The notes beneath the pieces were generated by a model that saw only the letters and a list, made by a program, of their open reading frames with translations, made no database searches and had not been told where the DNA came from. DNA of 64,000 nucleotides from Aequorivita sp. UBA3180 (GTDB lineage: Bacteria; Bacteroidota; Bacteroidia; Flavobacteriales; Flavobacteriaceae), in contig DEXQ01000015.1 of the NCBI GenBank assembly GCA_002364215.1, forward strand, positions 156,158 through 220,157. The letters run 5' to 3'. Position 1 is the stretch's first letter. Each line of letters begins with the position of its first letter. The translations under genes and the position numbers were made by a program. This document shows positions 17,055 through 23,220 of this stretch, piece by piece.

Positions 17055-18011
17055 TTAACTTGCTTTAGCTACTTTTTTGTTTGCATTCTTTTCTGCGTAA
17101 GCCATTGCGGCATCGCGGACCCATTCTCCATTATTCCACGCATTAACACGGGCGTTCATGCGTTCTTTGTTACAGGGGCCATGGCCTTTTACTACTTGCC
17201 AGAATTCATCCCAATCTATTTCACCAAAATCATAATGGCCGGTTTCCTCGTTCCATTTTAGATCTGGATCGGGAACCGTGATTCCCAGTAAATCCGCTTG
17301 GGGAACAGTTTGATCTATAAACTGCTGGCGAAGTTCGTCATTGCTTTTGCGTTTCAATTTCCATTTCATCGACTGTTCTGTGTGAACAGATTCGGCATCG
17401 GTTGGGCCCAACATCATCAAGCTTGGCCACCACCAACGGTTAAGTGCATCCTGAGCCATTGCTTTTTGTTCTTCGGAACCACGGCAAAGTGTTAGCATAA
17501 TCTCAAAACCCTGTCTTTGGTGAAAACTTTCCTCCTTACAAACGCGAACCATTGCTCTTGCATAAGGACCGAAAGAAGTATTGCACAGCGGCACCTGATT
17601 GATAATCGCCGCGCCATCAACCAGCCAACCAATCGCACCCATATCGGCCCACGTAATGGTTGGATAATTGAAAATTGAAGAATATTTCGCCTTTCCGCTG
17701 TGAAGCTGTTCGTATAGCTCATCCCGCGAAATGCCCAACGTTTCGCAAGCTGAATATAAATACAATCCGTGGCCTGCTTCATCTTGTACTTTTGCAAGCA
17801 ACGCAGCTTTTCTGCGTAATGAAGGCGCACGGGTAATCCAGTTTCCTTCAGGGAGCATCCCAATAATTTCGGAATGGGCATGCTGGCTTATCTGCCGGAT
17901 ATGGGTTTGCCTGTATTTTTCTGGCATCCAATCTTTCGGCTCTATCTTTTCGTCGCGTGCAATGCGAGCCTCGAAAATTTCTTCTAAGTTCTTAATATTC
18001 TTTTCACTCAT
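17055..18011 (-). CDS. paaA: 1,2-phenylacetyl-CoA epoxidase catalytic subunit PaaA
   Basis: This di-iron oxygenase subunit inserts one oxygen atom into the ring of phenylacetyl-CoA. The 318-aa protein (E. coli 309) has the ferritin-like four-helix core with the metal motifs: glutamates in the ITRAPSLRRKAALLAKVQDE helix, followed by AGHGLYLY (EAGH motif), and the second pair in VRVCKEESFHQRQGFEIML (EESFH). The rest, for example GPCNKERMNARVNAWNNGEW, also matches the family. It is second in the operon after paaE. All catalytic residues appear intact. Confidence 0.96.
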   Translation of the reverse strand: MSEKNIKNLEEIFEARIARDEKIEPKDWMPEKYRQTHIRQISQHAHSEIIGMLPEGNWITRAPSLRRKAALLAKVQDEAGHGLYLYSACETLGISRDELYEQLHSGKAKYSSIFNYPTITWADMGAIGWLVDGAAIINQVPLCNTSFGPYARAMVRVCKEESFHQRQGFEIMLTLCRGSEEQKAMAQDALNRWWWPSLMMLGPTDAESVHTEQSMKWKLKRKSNDELRQQFIDQTVPQADLLGITVPDPDLKWNEETGHYDFGEIDWDEFWQVVKGHGPCNKERMNARVNAWNNGEWVRDAAMAYAEKNANKKVAKAS

Positions 18012-18067
18012 AATCGCTTAATTTATATTCTCTACTAAAAATATTGAGATTCCCACATTTTCGGGGA

Positions 18068-19141
18068 TTAAACATCAAAATCTACTTTTACTTTTTCCGA
18101 AGTGGGAACTGCTTGGCAACTCAATACATAGTTTTGCGCCACTTCCTTTTCTTCCAAAGCATAATTAATTTTCATCTCTACGCTGCCTTCCACAATTTGG
18201 CATTTGCATGTACTGCAAACTCCGCCCTTGCAGGCAAATGGTAAATCGGCACCGGCAGCCAAAGCCGCATCTAGGATATTATCAAAATCCTTAGTCATTG
18301 TGAATTGGAATTCCTTTCCAGCATCCACAATGGTCACTTCAACGCCTTCCACGTTTTGCTGTGCCAAACGTTCGGCGCGTTGTTTATCTTCTTCGGTAAG
18401 GCCAGTTACGAACAGTTCAAAATGAATCAATTCTTTTGGCAAACCTGCTTCCACCAAATAGTTGCTCACGTAGCTCACCATTTCTTCTGGACCGCACAAA
18501 AATACTTCGCTAGTATCAGGAATATCAATAAAGGTTTTGGTTAAAACCTGCATCTTTTCATCATCAAAACGGCCGTTGAAAAGTTCGATATCGCGGCGTT
18601 CCTTTGTAAGGAAATAATAGATCTCCAATCTGCCAAAAAATTGGTTTCGCAATTGCTCCAAAGCTTCTTTAAAGATAATGGATTTCGCCGTCCTATTCAC
18701 ATAAAACAGCTTACAAGTTGCGTTGGGCTCCAATGCCAAATGTGTTTTAATCATTGAAAGCACTGGGGTAATCCCGCTTCCGGCGGCGAAAAACAAATAG
18801 TTTTTGGCTTTTTCAGGTTCAATTTCCACACCAAACATTCCGCTTGGTTCCATAATTTCCAACGTATCTCCAGCCTGTAATCTTGAATTCACAAAGCTTG
18901 AAAATTTACCTCCGGGAATTGTTTTTACAGCCACCTGCCATTGCCTATCAATTGGACTGGAACACAGACTATAAGAGCGGCGGGTATCTTCACCATTAAT
19001 GTCCGCTTTTAAAGTTAAATGCTGCCCTTGCCTAAAGTTGAATTCTTCAGCCAACTCTTCGGGAACGTCAAAGGTTATTACCGAGCAATCGTCGGTTTCT
19101 TTGTAAACGTTCTTTACTTTTATTTTATGAAATTTTGCCAC
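18068..19141 (-). CDS. paaE: Phenylacetyl-CoA epoxidase reductase PaaE
   Basis: This NADPH-dependent flavin/[2Fe-2S] reductase (357 aa; E. coli 356) feeds electrons to PaaAC. Residues about 1-100 bind FAD (RRSYSLCSSP). Residues about 105-225 bind NADPH (FFAAGSGITPVLSMIKT, FLCGPEEMV). The C-terminal plant-type ferredoxin domain (about 270-357) has the cluster cysteines in CKGGVCSTCKC and a fourth near VLSCQAVPTS. The start is a GTG at 19141; no ATG upstream is possible because the promoter and operator begin 20 bp further out. It is the first structural gene of the operon. Confidence 0.95.
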   Translation of the reverse strand: MAKFHKIKVKNVYKETDDCSVITFDVPEELAEEFNFRQGQHLTLKADINGEDTRRSYSLCSSPIDRQWQVAVKTIPGGKFSSFVNSRLQAGDTLEIMEPSGMFGVEIEPEKAKNYLFFAAGSGITPVLSMIKTHLALEPNATCKLFYVNRTAKSIIFKEALEQLRNQFFGRLEIYYFLTKERRDIELFNGRFDDEKMQVLTKTFIDIPDTSEVFLCGPEEMVSYVSNYLVEAGLPKELIHFELFVTGLTEEDKQRAERLAQQNVEGVEVTIVDAGKEFQFTMTKDFDNILDAALAAGADLPFACKGGVCSTCKCQIVEGSVEMKINYALEEKEVAQNYVLSCQAVPTSEKVKVDFDV

Positions 19142-19165
19142 CTGTTTTTTGTCGAATTAAGCTAA

Positions 19166-19197
19166 CAAAACTAACGCTTGTTAGTTTAACTTGCAAA
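19166..19197 (-). promoter_or_regulatory. Bacteroidota-type promoter of the paa operon
   Basis: On the minus strand there is TTTG (19197-19194), a 20-bp spacer, and TAGTTTTG (19173-19166), an exact match to the Bacteroidota -7 consensus TAnnTTTG with proper -33 spacing. Transcription would begin at about 19160, leaving a leader of about 20 nt before the paaE GTG. Confidence 0.8.
19168..19187. promoter_or_regulatory. Operator palindrome, probable TetR/PaaR binding site
   Basis: AAACTAAC-GCTT-GTTAGTTT is a perfect 8-bp inverted repeat with a 4-bp spacer. Its core CTAACGCTTGTTAG differs at one fixed position from CNAACGNNCGTTNG, the site I recall for the TetR-family phenylacetate repressor PaaR of Thermus. 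It overlaps the -7 box and spacer of the paa promoter, so binding would block RNA polymerase. The likely ligand is phenylacetyl-CoA. Confidence 0.75.
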
Positions 19198-19208
19198 TTA
19201 TTAACTTC

Positions 19209-19268
19209 TGTCACGTCGAGTGCAGTCGAGACGCCGCGTGATAGTTCTCGACTGCGCTCGAACTCACA
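19209..19268. repeat. Long inverted repeat (family A pair) between tetR and paaE
   Basis: TCGAGTGCAGTCGAG and CTCGACTGCGCTCGA are inverted copies (14 of 15 bases pair) of the dispersed CGACTGCGCTCGA repeat, separated by about 17 bp. A strong hairpin would form in any transcript reading from tetR into paaE and may separate the two units. Confidence 0.65.
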
Positions 19269-19270
19269 TC

Positions 19271-19840
19271 CTATTTTATTCCTTTAATGAGCACTGAAAC
19301 CATATCTTTTTTCAAAATATTTACATCTATTTTTCCACGTTTTTGATACCACAAATACAGCGTTCGCAATGTGGAAAGTATTGAAAACAGAATCACTTCG
19401 GGATGATAAGCTTTTATTTCACCTGCATCAATGCCTTGTTTTATGATTTTTCGAAAATTTTCTTCATAATCTTCCCGCATTTTCACGAAAGCCTTCAAAT
19501 CTTCTTCTTCCAAATGCATCCAATCATTGTTCAATGCGGCAAGCGCCTCGGAATAATTCACAGTAATATCAACGTGCATTTCAATAACTTTCTCCACTTT
19601 TTCAATTGCCGAAATGTTTTCAGAAACCACTTTTTCCATTCCAACAGTAAACTCTTCTGCCAATTTCAGAATGATTTCCGAAAGTATTTCCTGCTTGCCA
19701 TTAATGTGATTGTAAAGACTCGCAGCTTTTATATTCATTGCGGTCGCGATGTCTCGCATGGAAACCGTTTTGTATCCTTTTTCGTAAAAAAGACGGGAAG
19801 CAACTCGTATTATTTCTTCTTTTCGGGAGATTGTTTTCAT
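19271..19840 (-). CDS. TetR/AcrR family repressor, PaaR-like
   Basis: This 189-aa regulator has an N-terminal TetR DNA-binding domain (about 1-50; helix-turn-helix in TVSMRDIATAMNIKAASLYN) and a helical ligand-binding C-terminal domain. It stands directly upstream of paaE on the same strand, with a 130-bp gap holding a palindrome that fits a TetR site over the paa promoter. TetR-type PaaR proteins sensing phenylacetyl-CoA are known in Thermus and beta-proteobacteria, so a role as paa repressor is likely but inferred. The ATG at 19840 follows a normal upstream region shared divergently with the hydroxylase gene. Confidence 0.88.
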   Translation of the reverse strand: MKTISRKEEIIRVASRLFYEKGYKTVSMRDIATAMNIKAASLYNHINGKQEILSEIILKLAEEFTVGMEKVVSENISAIEKVEKVIEMHVDITVNYSEALAALNNDWMHLEEEDLKAFVKMREDYEENFRKIIKQGIDAGEIKAYHPEVILFSILSTLRTLYLWYQKRGKIDVNILKKDMVSVLIKGIK

Positions 19841-19972
19841 TGTTGCTGCAATTTACAAAACAAGTATCAATTACCCTTTCCGAATTTTTCGCGAAGGGCA
19901 AAAAATCCACCTTCCCCTGAAAAAGGAGATGGAGCAATATGTTTTCAAAGTAAAACCAATTACTTTTGAACT

Positions 19973-21742
19973 ATGGAAATTAAAATTGAAACCAACGAAT
20001 TGTTGGACCGTTTGCCGCCACATTTAAAACAGTACATAAAACCACAAAACTATGAGCAATACACGCCCATAAATCAAGCGGTTTGGCGTTATGTGATGCG
20101 AAAAAACGTGGATTATCTCGCAAAGGTTGCCCACGAAAGTTATTTGGGCGGCCTCAAAAAAACTGGTATTTCCATAGATGAAATTCCTTCCATGTACGGG
20201 ATGAACCGTATTTTAAAGGAAATTGGCTGGGCTGCGGTTGCTGTTGACGGCTTTATTCCGCCGAACGCGTTTATGGAATTTCAGGCGTATAAAGTGCTTG
20301 TAATTGCTAGTGACATCCGCCAACTTGAAAACATAGAATACACGCCAGCTCCTGATATTATTCACGAAGGCGCGGGCCACGCCCCAATTATTGCCAGTCC
20401 GGATTATGCGGAATATCTGCGTCGTTTTGGGGAAGTGGGCGCGAAAGCAATTTCCAGCGCACACGATATTGATATGTACGAAGCTGTTCGCGAGCTCTCC
20501 ATTTTAAAGGAAGCCGAAGGCATTTCGCAGGAATTGATAAACGCTGCAGAAGCGCGTGTGGAAGAACTTCAAAACAAAAAAGTGAAACCTTCCGAGATTT
20601 CTTTGATTCGAAATTTGCATTGGTGGACTGTGGAATACGGGATGGTCGGTACGGTTGAAAACCCAAAAATTTATGGAGCAGGATTGCTTTCTTCTATCGG
20701 TGAAAGTGTTTGGTGTATGAAAGATGAAGTGAAAAAAATTCCTTACTCAATTGATGCTGCATACCAAGATTTTGACATTACAAAACCGCAGCCGCAACTT
20801 TATATTACGCCAGATTTTGCCTATTTGCAGGAAGTTTTGGAAGAATTTGCAAATACCATGGCTGTTCGAAAAGGCGGATGGCGTGGATTGAAAAAATTGA
20901 TAAAGTCGAAACAACTTGGCACGATTGAAATCAGTACCGGACTTCAAATAAGCGGTAATTTCAGTCGAATGATAAAAAACGAAGACAACGAGGTTGTTTA
21001 TTTTGAAACCGAAGGCGAAACCGCGCTGTCCTACCGTGAAAAAGAAGTGATTGGCCACGGAATACTTCGGCATAAAAAAGGTTTCCGTTCGCCTTTGGGA
21101 AAATTGAAAGGCATCAATCTAGCTATTGAAAATATGGGGCCGCGCGATTTGCAAGCCTATAATTTTTACGACGGAAAACCAATTGAATTTGAATTTGAAA
21201 GCGGAATAACGGTTGCAGGTTTGAACGTTACCGGAATACGAAACCTTCGTGGTGAATTGATGCTGATCCAGTTTACGGATTGCACCGTAAAGTATAAAAA
21301 CGAAGTACTGTTTTCACCAGAAATGGGCGATTTTGACATGGCTGTGGGCAAGGAAATAGTTTCAGCTTTTGCGGGGGCAGCAGATTATAATTCCTTTGAT
21401 TTGGAAACGCACAATGCTACCAGCGAAACCATCCGACCCCAACTTTCTGAAAAAGAAATTGAACTGAATTCGCTTTACAAAAAGGTTCGGGAAATTCGTA
21501 ATTCTGAAGAAATTAATACGACAAAACTTCAGCAAATCTTTAAAATTTTGGGAGAAAATCATCCAACTGATTGGTTGCTTCCGCTGGAAATTTATGAATT
21601 GGTTTCAGAAAACAATTCAGATTTTTCGCAAGAAGTATTGAAACACCTACTAAATTTGAAAAAACAACGCCCAAAAGTGGCACATTTAATTGAAGGTGGA
21701 ATGGAACTTTTAGAAATGAAAACTAAAGAAGTTATTAACTAA
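19973..21742 (+). CDS. Aromatic amino acid hydroxylase (phenylalanine 4-monooxygenase type), long form
   Basis: This tetrahydropterin- and iron-dependent hydroxylase probably converts phenylalanine to tyrosine. The iron ligands are visible: H131 and H136 in HEGAGHAPI and E221 in WWTVEYGMVG. Usual bacterial enzymes have about 260-300 residues; this one has 589. It has the catalytic part in the first about 330 and a long C-terminal part (about 330-589) of mostly charged and beta-like sequence with no motif I recognise. Long forms of this kind are common in Bacteroidota. It is divergent from the tetR/paa unit across 132 bp, which fits joint handling of phenylalanine carbon. A TACTTTTG motif lies 4 bp before the ATG. 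The start at 19973 is well placed before MEIKIETNELLDRLPPHL. Confidence 0.9.
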   Translation: MEIKIETNELLDRLPPHLKQYIKPQNYEQYTPINQAVWRYVMRKNVDYLAKVAHESYLGGLKKTGISIDEIPSMYGMNRILKEIGWAAVAVDGFIPPNAFMEFQAYKVLVIASDIRQLENIEYTPAPDIIHEGAGHAPIIASPDYAEYLRRFGEVGAKAISSAHDIDMYEAVRELSILKEAEGISQELINAAEARVEELQNKKVKPSEISLIRNLHWWTVEYGMVGTVENPKIYGAGLLSSIGESVWCMKDEVKKIPYSIDAAYQDFDITKPQPQLYITPDFAYLQEVLEEFANTMAVRKGGWRGLKKLIKSKQLGTIEISTGLQISGNFSRMIKNEDNEVVYFETEGETALSYREKEVIGHGILRHKKGFRSPLGKLKGINLAIENMGPRDLQAYNFYDGKPIEFEFESGITVAGLNVTGIRNLRGELMLIQFTDCTVKYKNEVLFSPEMGDFDMAVGKEIVSAFAGAADYNSFDLETHNATSETIRPQLSEKEIELNSLYKKVREIRNSEEINTTKLQQIFKILGENHPTDWLLPLEIYELVSENNSDFSQEVLKHLLNLKKQRPKVAHLIEGGMELLEMKTKEVIN

Positions 21743-21747
21743 AAAAA

Positions 21748-21800
21748 CCTTTCGACTGTCCTTCGACTTCGCTCAGGGCAGGCTCCTCAAGGTGACAAAA
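21748..21800. repeat. Dispersed intergenic repeat (family A), composite copy
   Basis: Between the hydroxylase and rhodanese genes lies CCTTTCGACTGTCCTTCGAC, then TTCGCTCAGGGCAGGCTCCT and CAAGGTGACA. It contains the elements of both shorter forms seen in the paa operon gaps, with part of the motif duplicated. Confidence 0.65.
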
Positions 21801-21808
21801 TATATTTT

Positions 21809-22114
21809 ATGGGACTATTTGATTTTTTATTCGGAAACAAGACAAAGAAAATTCAGGATTTTAAAAGCCGAGGGGCCATCATTGTGGATGTTCGCAGCAA
21901 AGGCGAATATGAAAGTGGAGCTATTCCGGGCTCTAAAAATATTCCCCTTCAAAATATTTCCTCAAAAATTGGCGAAATAAAAAAATGGAATAAACCCGTA
22001 ATTGCCTGCTGTGCCAGCGGCATGCGTAGCGCAAGTGCCGCAGGAATTCTCAAAAGCAATGGCATTGAGGCTATGAATGGTGGCGGTTGGTTTAATTTGA
22101 GCCAAAAATTATAA
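21809..22114 (+). CDS. Rhodanese-like domain protein
   Basis: This single-domain rhodanese of 101 aa carries a sulfur atom on an active-site cysteine. Visible signatures are IIVDVRSKGEYESGAIPGSKNIPL (CH2A-type motif, read as IIVDVR..GEY..GAIPGS) and the active loop CCASGMRS, with the second cysteine as the likely nucleophile, followed by GGWFNL at the end. The start MGLFDFLFG is a common N-terminus for this Bacteroidota group. The dispersed repeat just upstream leaves only a few bases for a ribosome site. The physiological sulfur acceptor is unknown. Confidence 0.9.
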   Translation: MGLFDFLFGNKTKKIQDFKSRGAIIVDVRSKGEYESGAIPGSKNIPLQNISSKIGEIKKWNKPVIACCASGMRSASAAGILKSNGIEAMNGGGWFNLSQKL

Positions 22115-22117
22115 GCC

Positions 22118-22143
22118 CACCCCGAATCTCCCGAAGGGAGGGG
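22118..22143. repeat. Small GC-rich hairpin after rhodanese gene
   Basis: ACCCC..CTCCC-GAA-GGGAG-GGGT folds into a stable hairpin just past the stop codon. It may act as a transcript end, though only a weak T/A-rich tail follows. Similar CTCCCGAAGGGAG hairpins are common in Bacteroidota intergenic DNA. Confidence 0.5.
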
Positions 22144-22219
22144 TAAAATTTCTATATTTTTTAAAGTGTTGAATTTCAGTTTTTTGTAGTTTTATAATGA
22201 CTAACAAAAAATTGAGATT

Positions 22220-22546
22220 ATGTATCAATACAAAGCAAAGGTTATAGATGTATATGACGGAGATACCATTACAGCAATGGTAGATTTGGGGTTTTACCAT
22301 TTTCAGCAAATGAAATTTCGACTCTACGGAATAGATACTCCCGAAATTAGAGGAGAAGAGAGAGAAAAGGGATTAGTGGTTCGCGATATTGTTCGCGCTA
22401 TGATTCTGGATAAGGAGGTTACCATAAATTCTTATAAAGATAAACAGGAAAAATACGGCCGTTATCTTGCAAACATTATCATAGACGATATAGATTTGAA
22501 CAAATGGTTAGTGCAAAACGGGCATGCGAAAGAATATATGCTATAG
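22220..22546 (+). CDS. Thermonuclease (SNase)-family protein
   Basis: This small staphylococcal-nuclease-fold protein has 108 aa. The family pattern is complete: VIDVYDGDTITAMVDLGF, then the active segment RLYGIDTPEIRGEE with arginine, aspartate and glutamate at the catalytic positions, and YGRYLANIII with the second arginine. There is no signal peptide, so it would stay in the cytoplasm, unlike secreted nucleases. The OB-fold core is minimal and the usual C-terminal helix is short. The last 6 bp overlap the end of the convergent DUF4230 gene. Confidence 0.88.
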   Translation: MYQYKAKVIDVYDGDTITAMVDLGFYHFQQMKFRLYGIDTPEIRGEEREKGLVVRDIVRAMILDKEVTINSYKDKQEKYGRYLANIIIDDIDLNKWLVQNGHAKEYML

Positions 22547-23155
22547 TTTAAGGTTTTGCAGTTCCGCTTCGTTTTCAACTACTGTGGAATTATATTTTAA
22601 TGTCCAACCCATAGAATTGGTGAGGATATAAATTTTTTGAAGTTCCGAAATCAATCGGTTTTCGGCATTTGTGCGCAATTCGGATGCCTCTATTTTTTTG
22701 TGAAGTGATTTTTCAATCCGGCTTTTAATCTTGTTATAATCCGAAGCTGTGAATTGATTGAGATAATCCTGGGTAACATCGTAATACTGTATGTTTGGAT
22801 TGATGGAAAGCTCCGGTTCGGGAATATTTGTAATGGTTACGGTCTTTTTAGCTTCATCAATATCGGTTTTCACTTCACTTAAATCATAAGCAATACTAGC
22901 TTTTGCGTTCACAACAATCAATGCTTTCTTTCTAGCATCAAAAAGCCCGTACATTAAATCCCTACTGGCTTTATAAGTAAAGACTTGCGCATAACTGCCC
23001 TCGGTGACAATCAGTTTGCCTACATTTTTCAGTTCTTTTTGTATGAGCGCTGTATTAGCCTCAATGGTTTCACGGTTTTCTTTTTTATTTTCACAATAGC
23101 GCAGACCAAAAACGATTACAAAGGCAATGACTATTCCGAGAAGGATATTACGCAT
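22541..23155 (-). CDS. DUF4230 domain protein, membrane-anchored
   Basis: This 204-aa protein starts with one membrane anchor (about 1-19, ILLGIVIAFVIVFGLRYC) followed by a DUF4230-type domain: IQKELKNVGKLIVTEGSYAQV, LIVVNAKASIAYDLSEVKTD and TITNIPEPELSINPNIQYYD. Function is unknown. The family occurs widely in Bacteroidota and Firmicutes as membrane-tethered proteins with a cytoplasmic or periplasmic domain. It is a stand-alone gene, convergent with the nuclease gene (6-bp overlap). Confidence 0.85.
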   Translation of the reverse strand: MRNILLGIVIAFVIVFGLRYCENKKENRETIEANTALIQKELKNVGKLIVTEGSYAQVFTYKASRDLMYGLFDARKKALIVVNAKASIAYDLSEVKTDIDEAKKTVTITNIPEPELSINPNIQYYDVTQDYLNQFTASDYNKIKSRIEKSLHKKIEASELRTNAENRLISELQKIYILTNSMGWTLKYNSTVVENEAELQNLKL

Positions 23156-23190
23156 GGGAGCAATTTTTATGGGAATTTAAGAAAAAATCA

Positions 23191-23220
23191 TGAGATTGCG
23201 TCGCTGCGCTCGCAATGACA
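23191..23220. repeat. Dispersed hairpin repeat ATTGCG..CGCAAT
   Basis: GATTGCGTCGCTGCGCTCGC followed by AATGACA forms an ATTGCG/CGCAAT hairpin in the 65-bp gap between the receptor and DUF4230 genes. It is of the small palindromic intergenic type often seen in flavobacteria. Confidence 0.5.
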
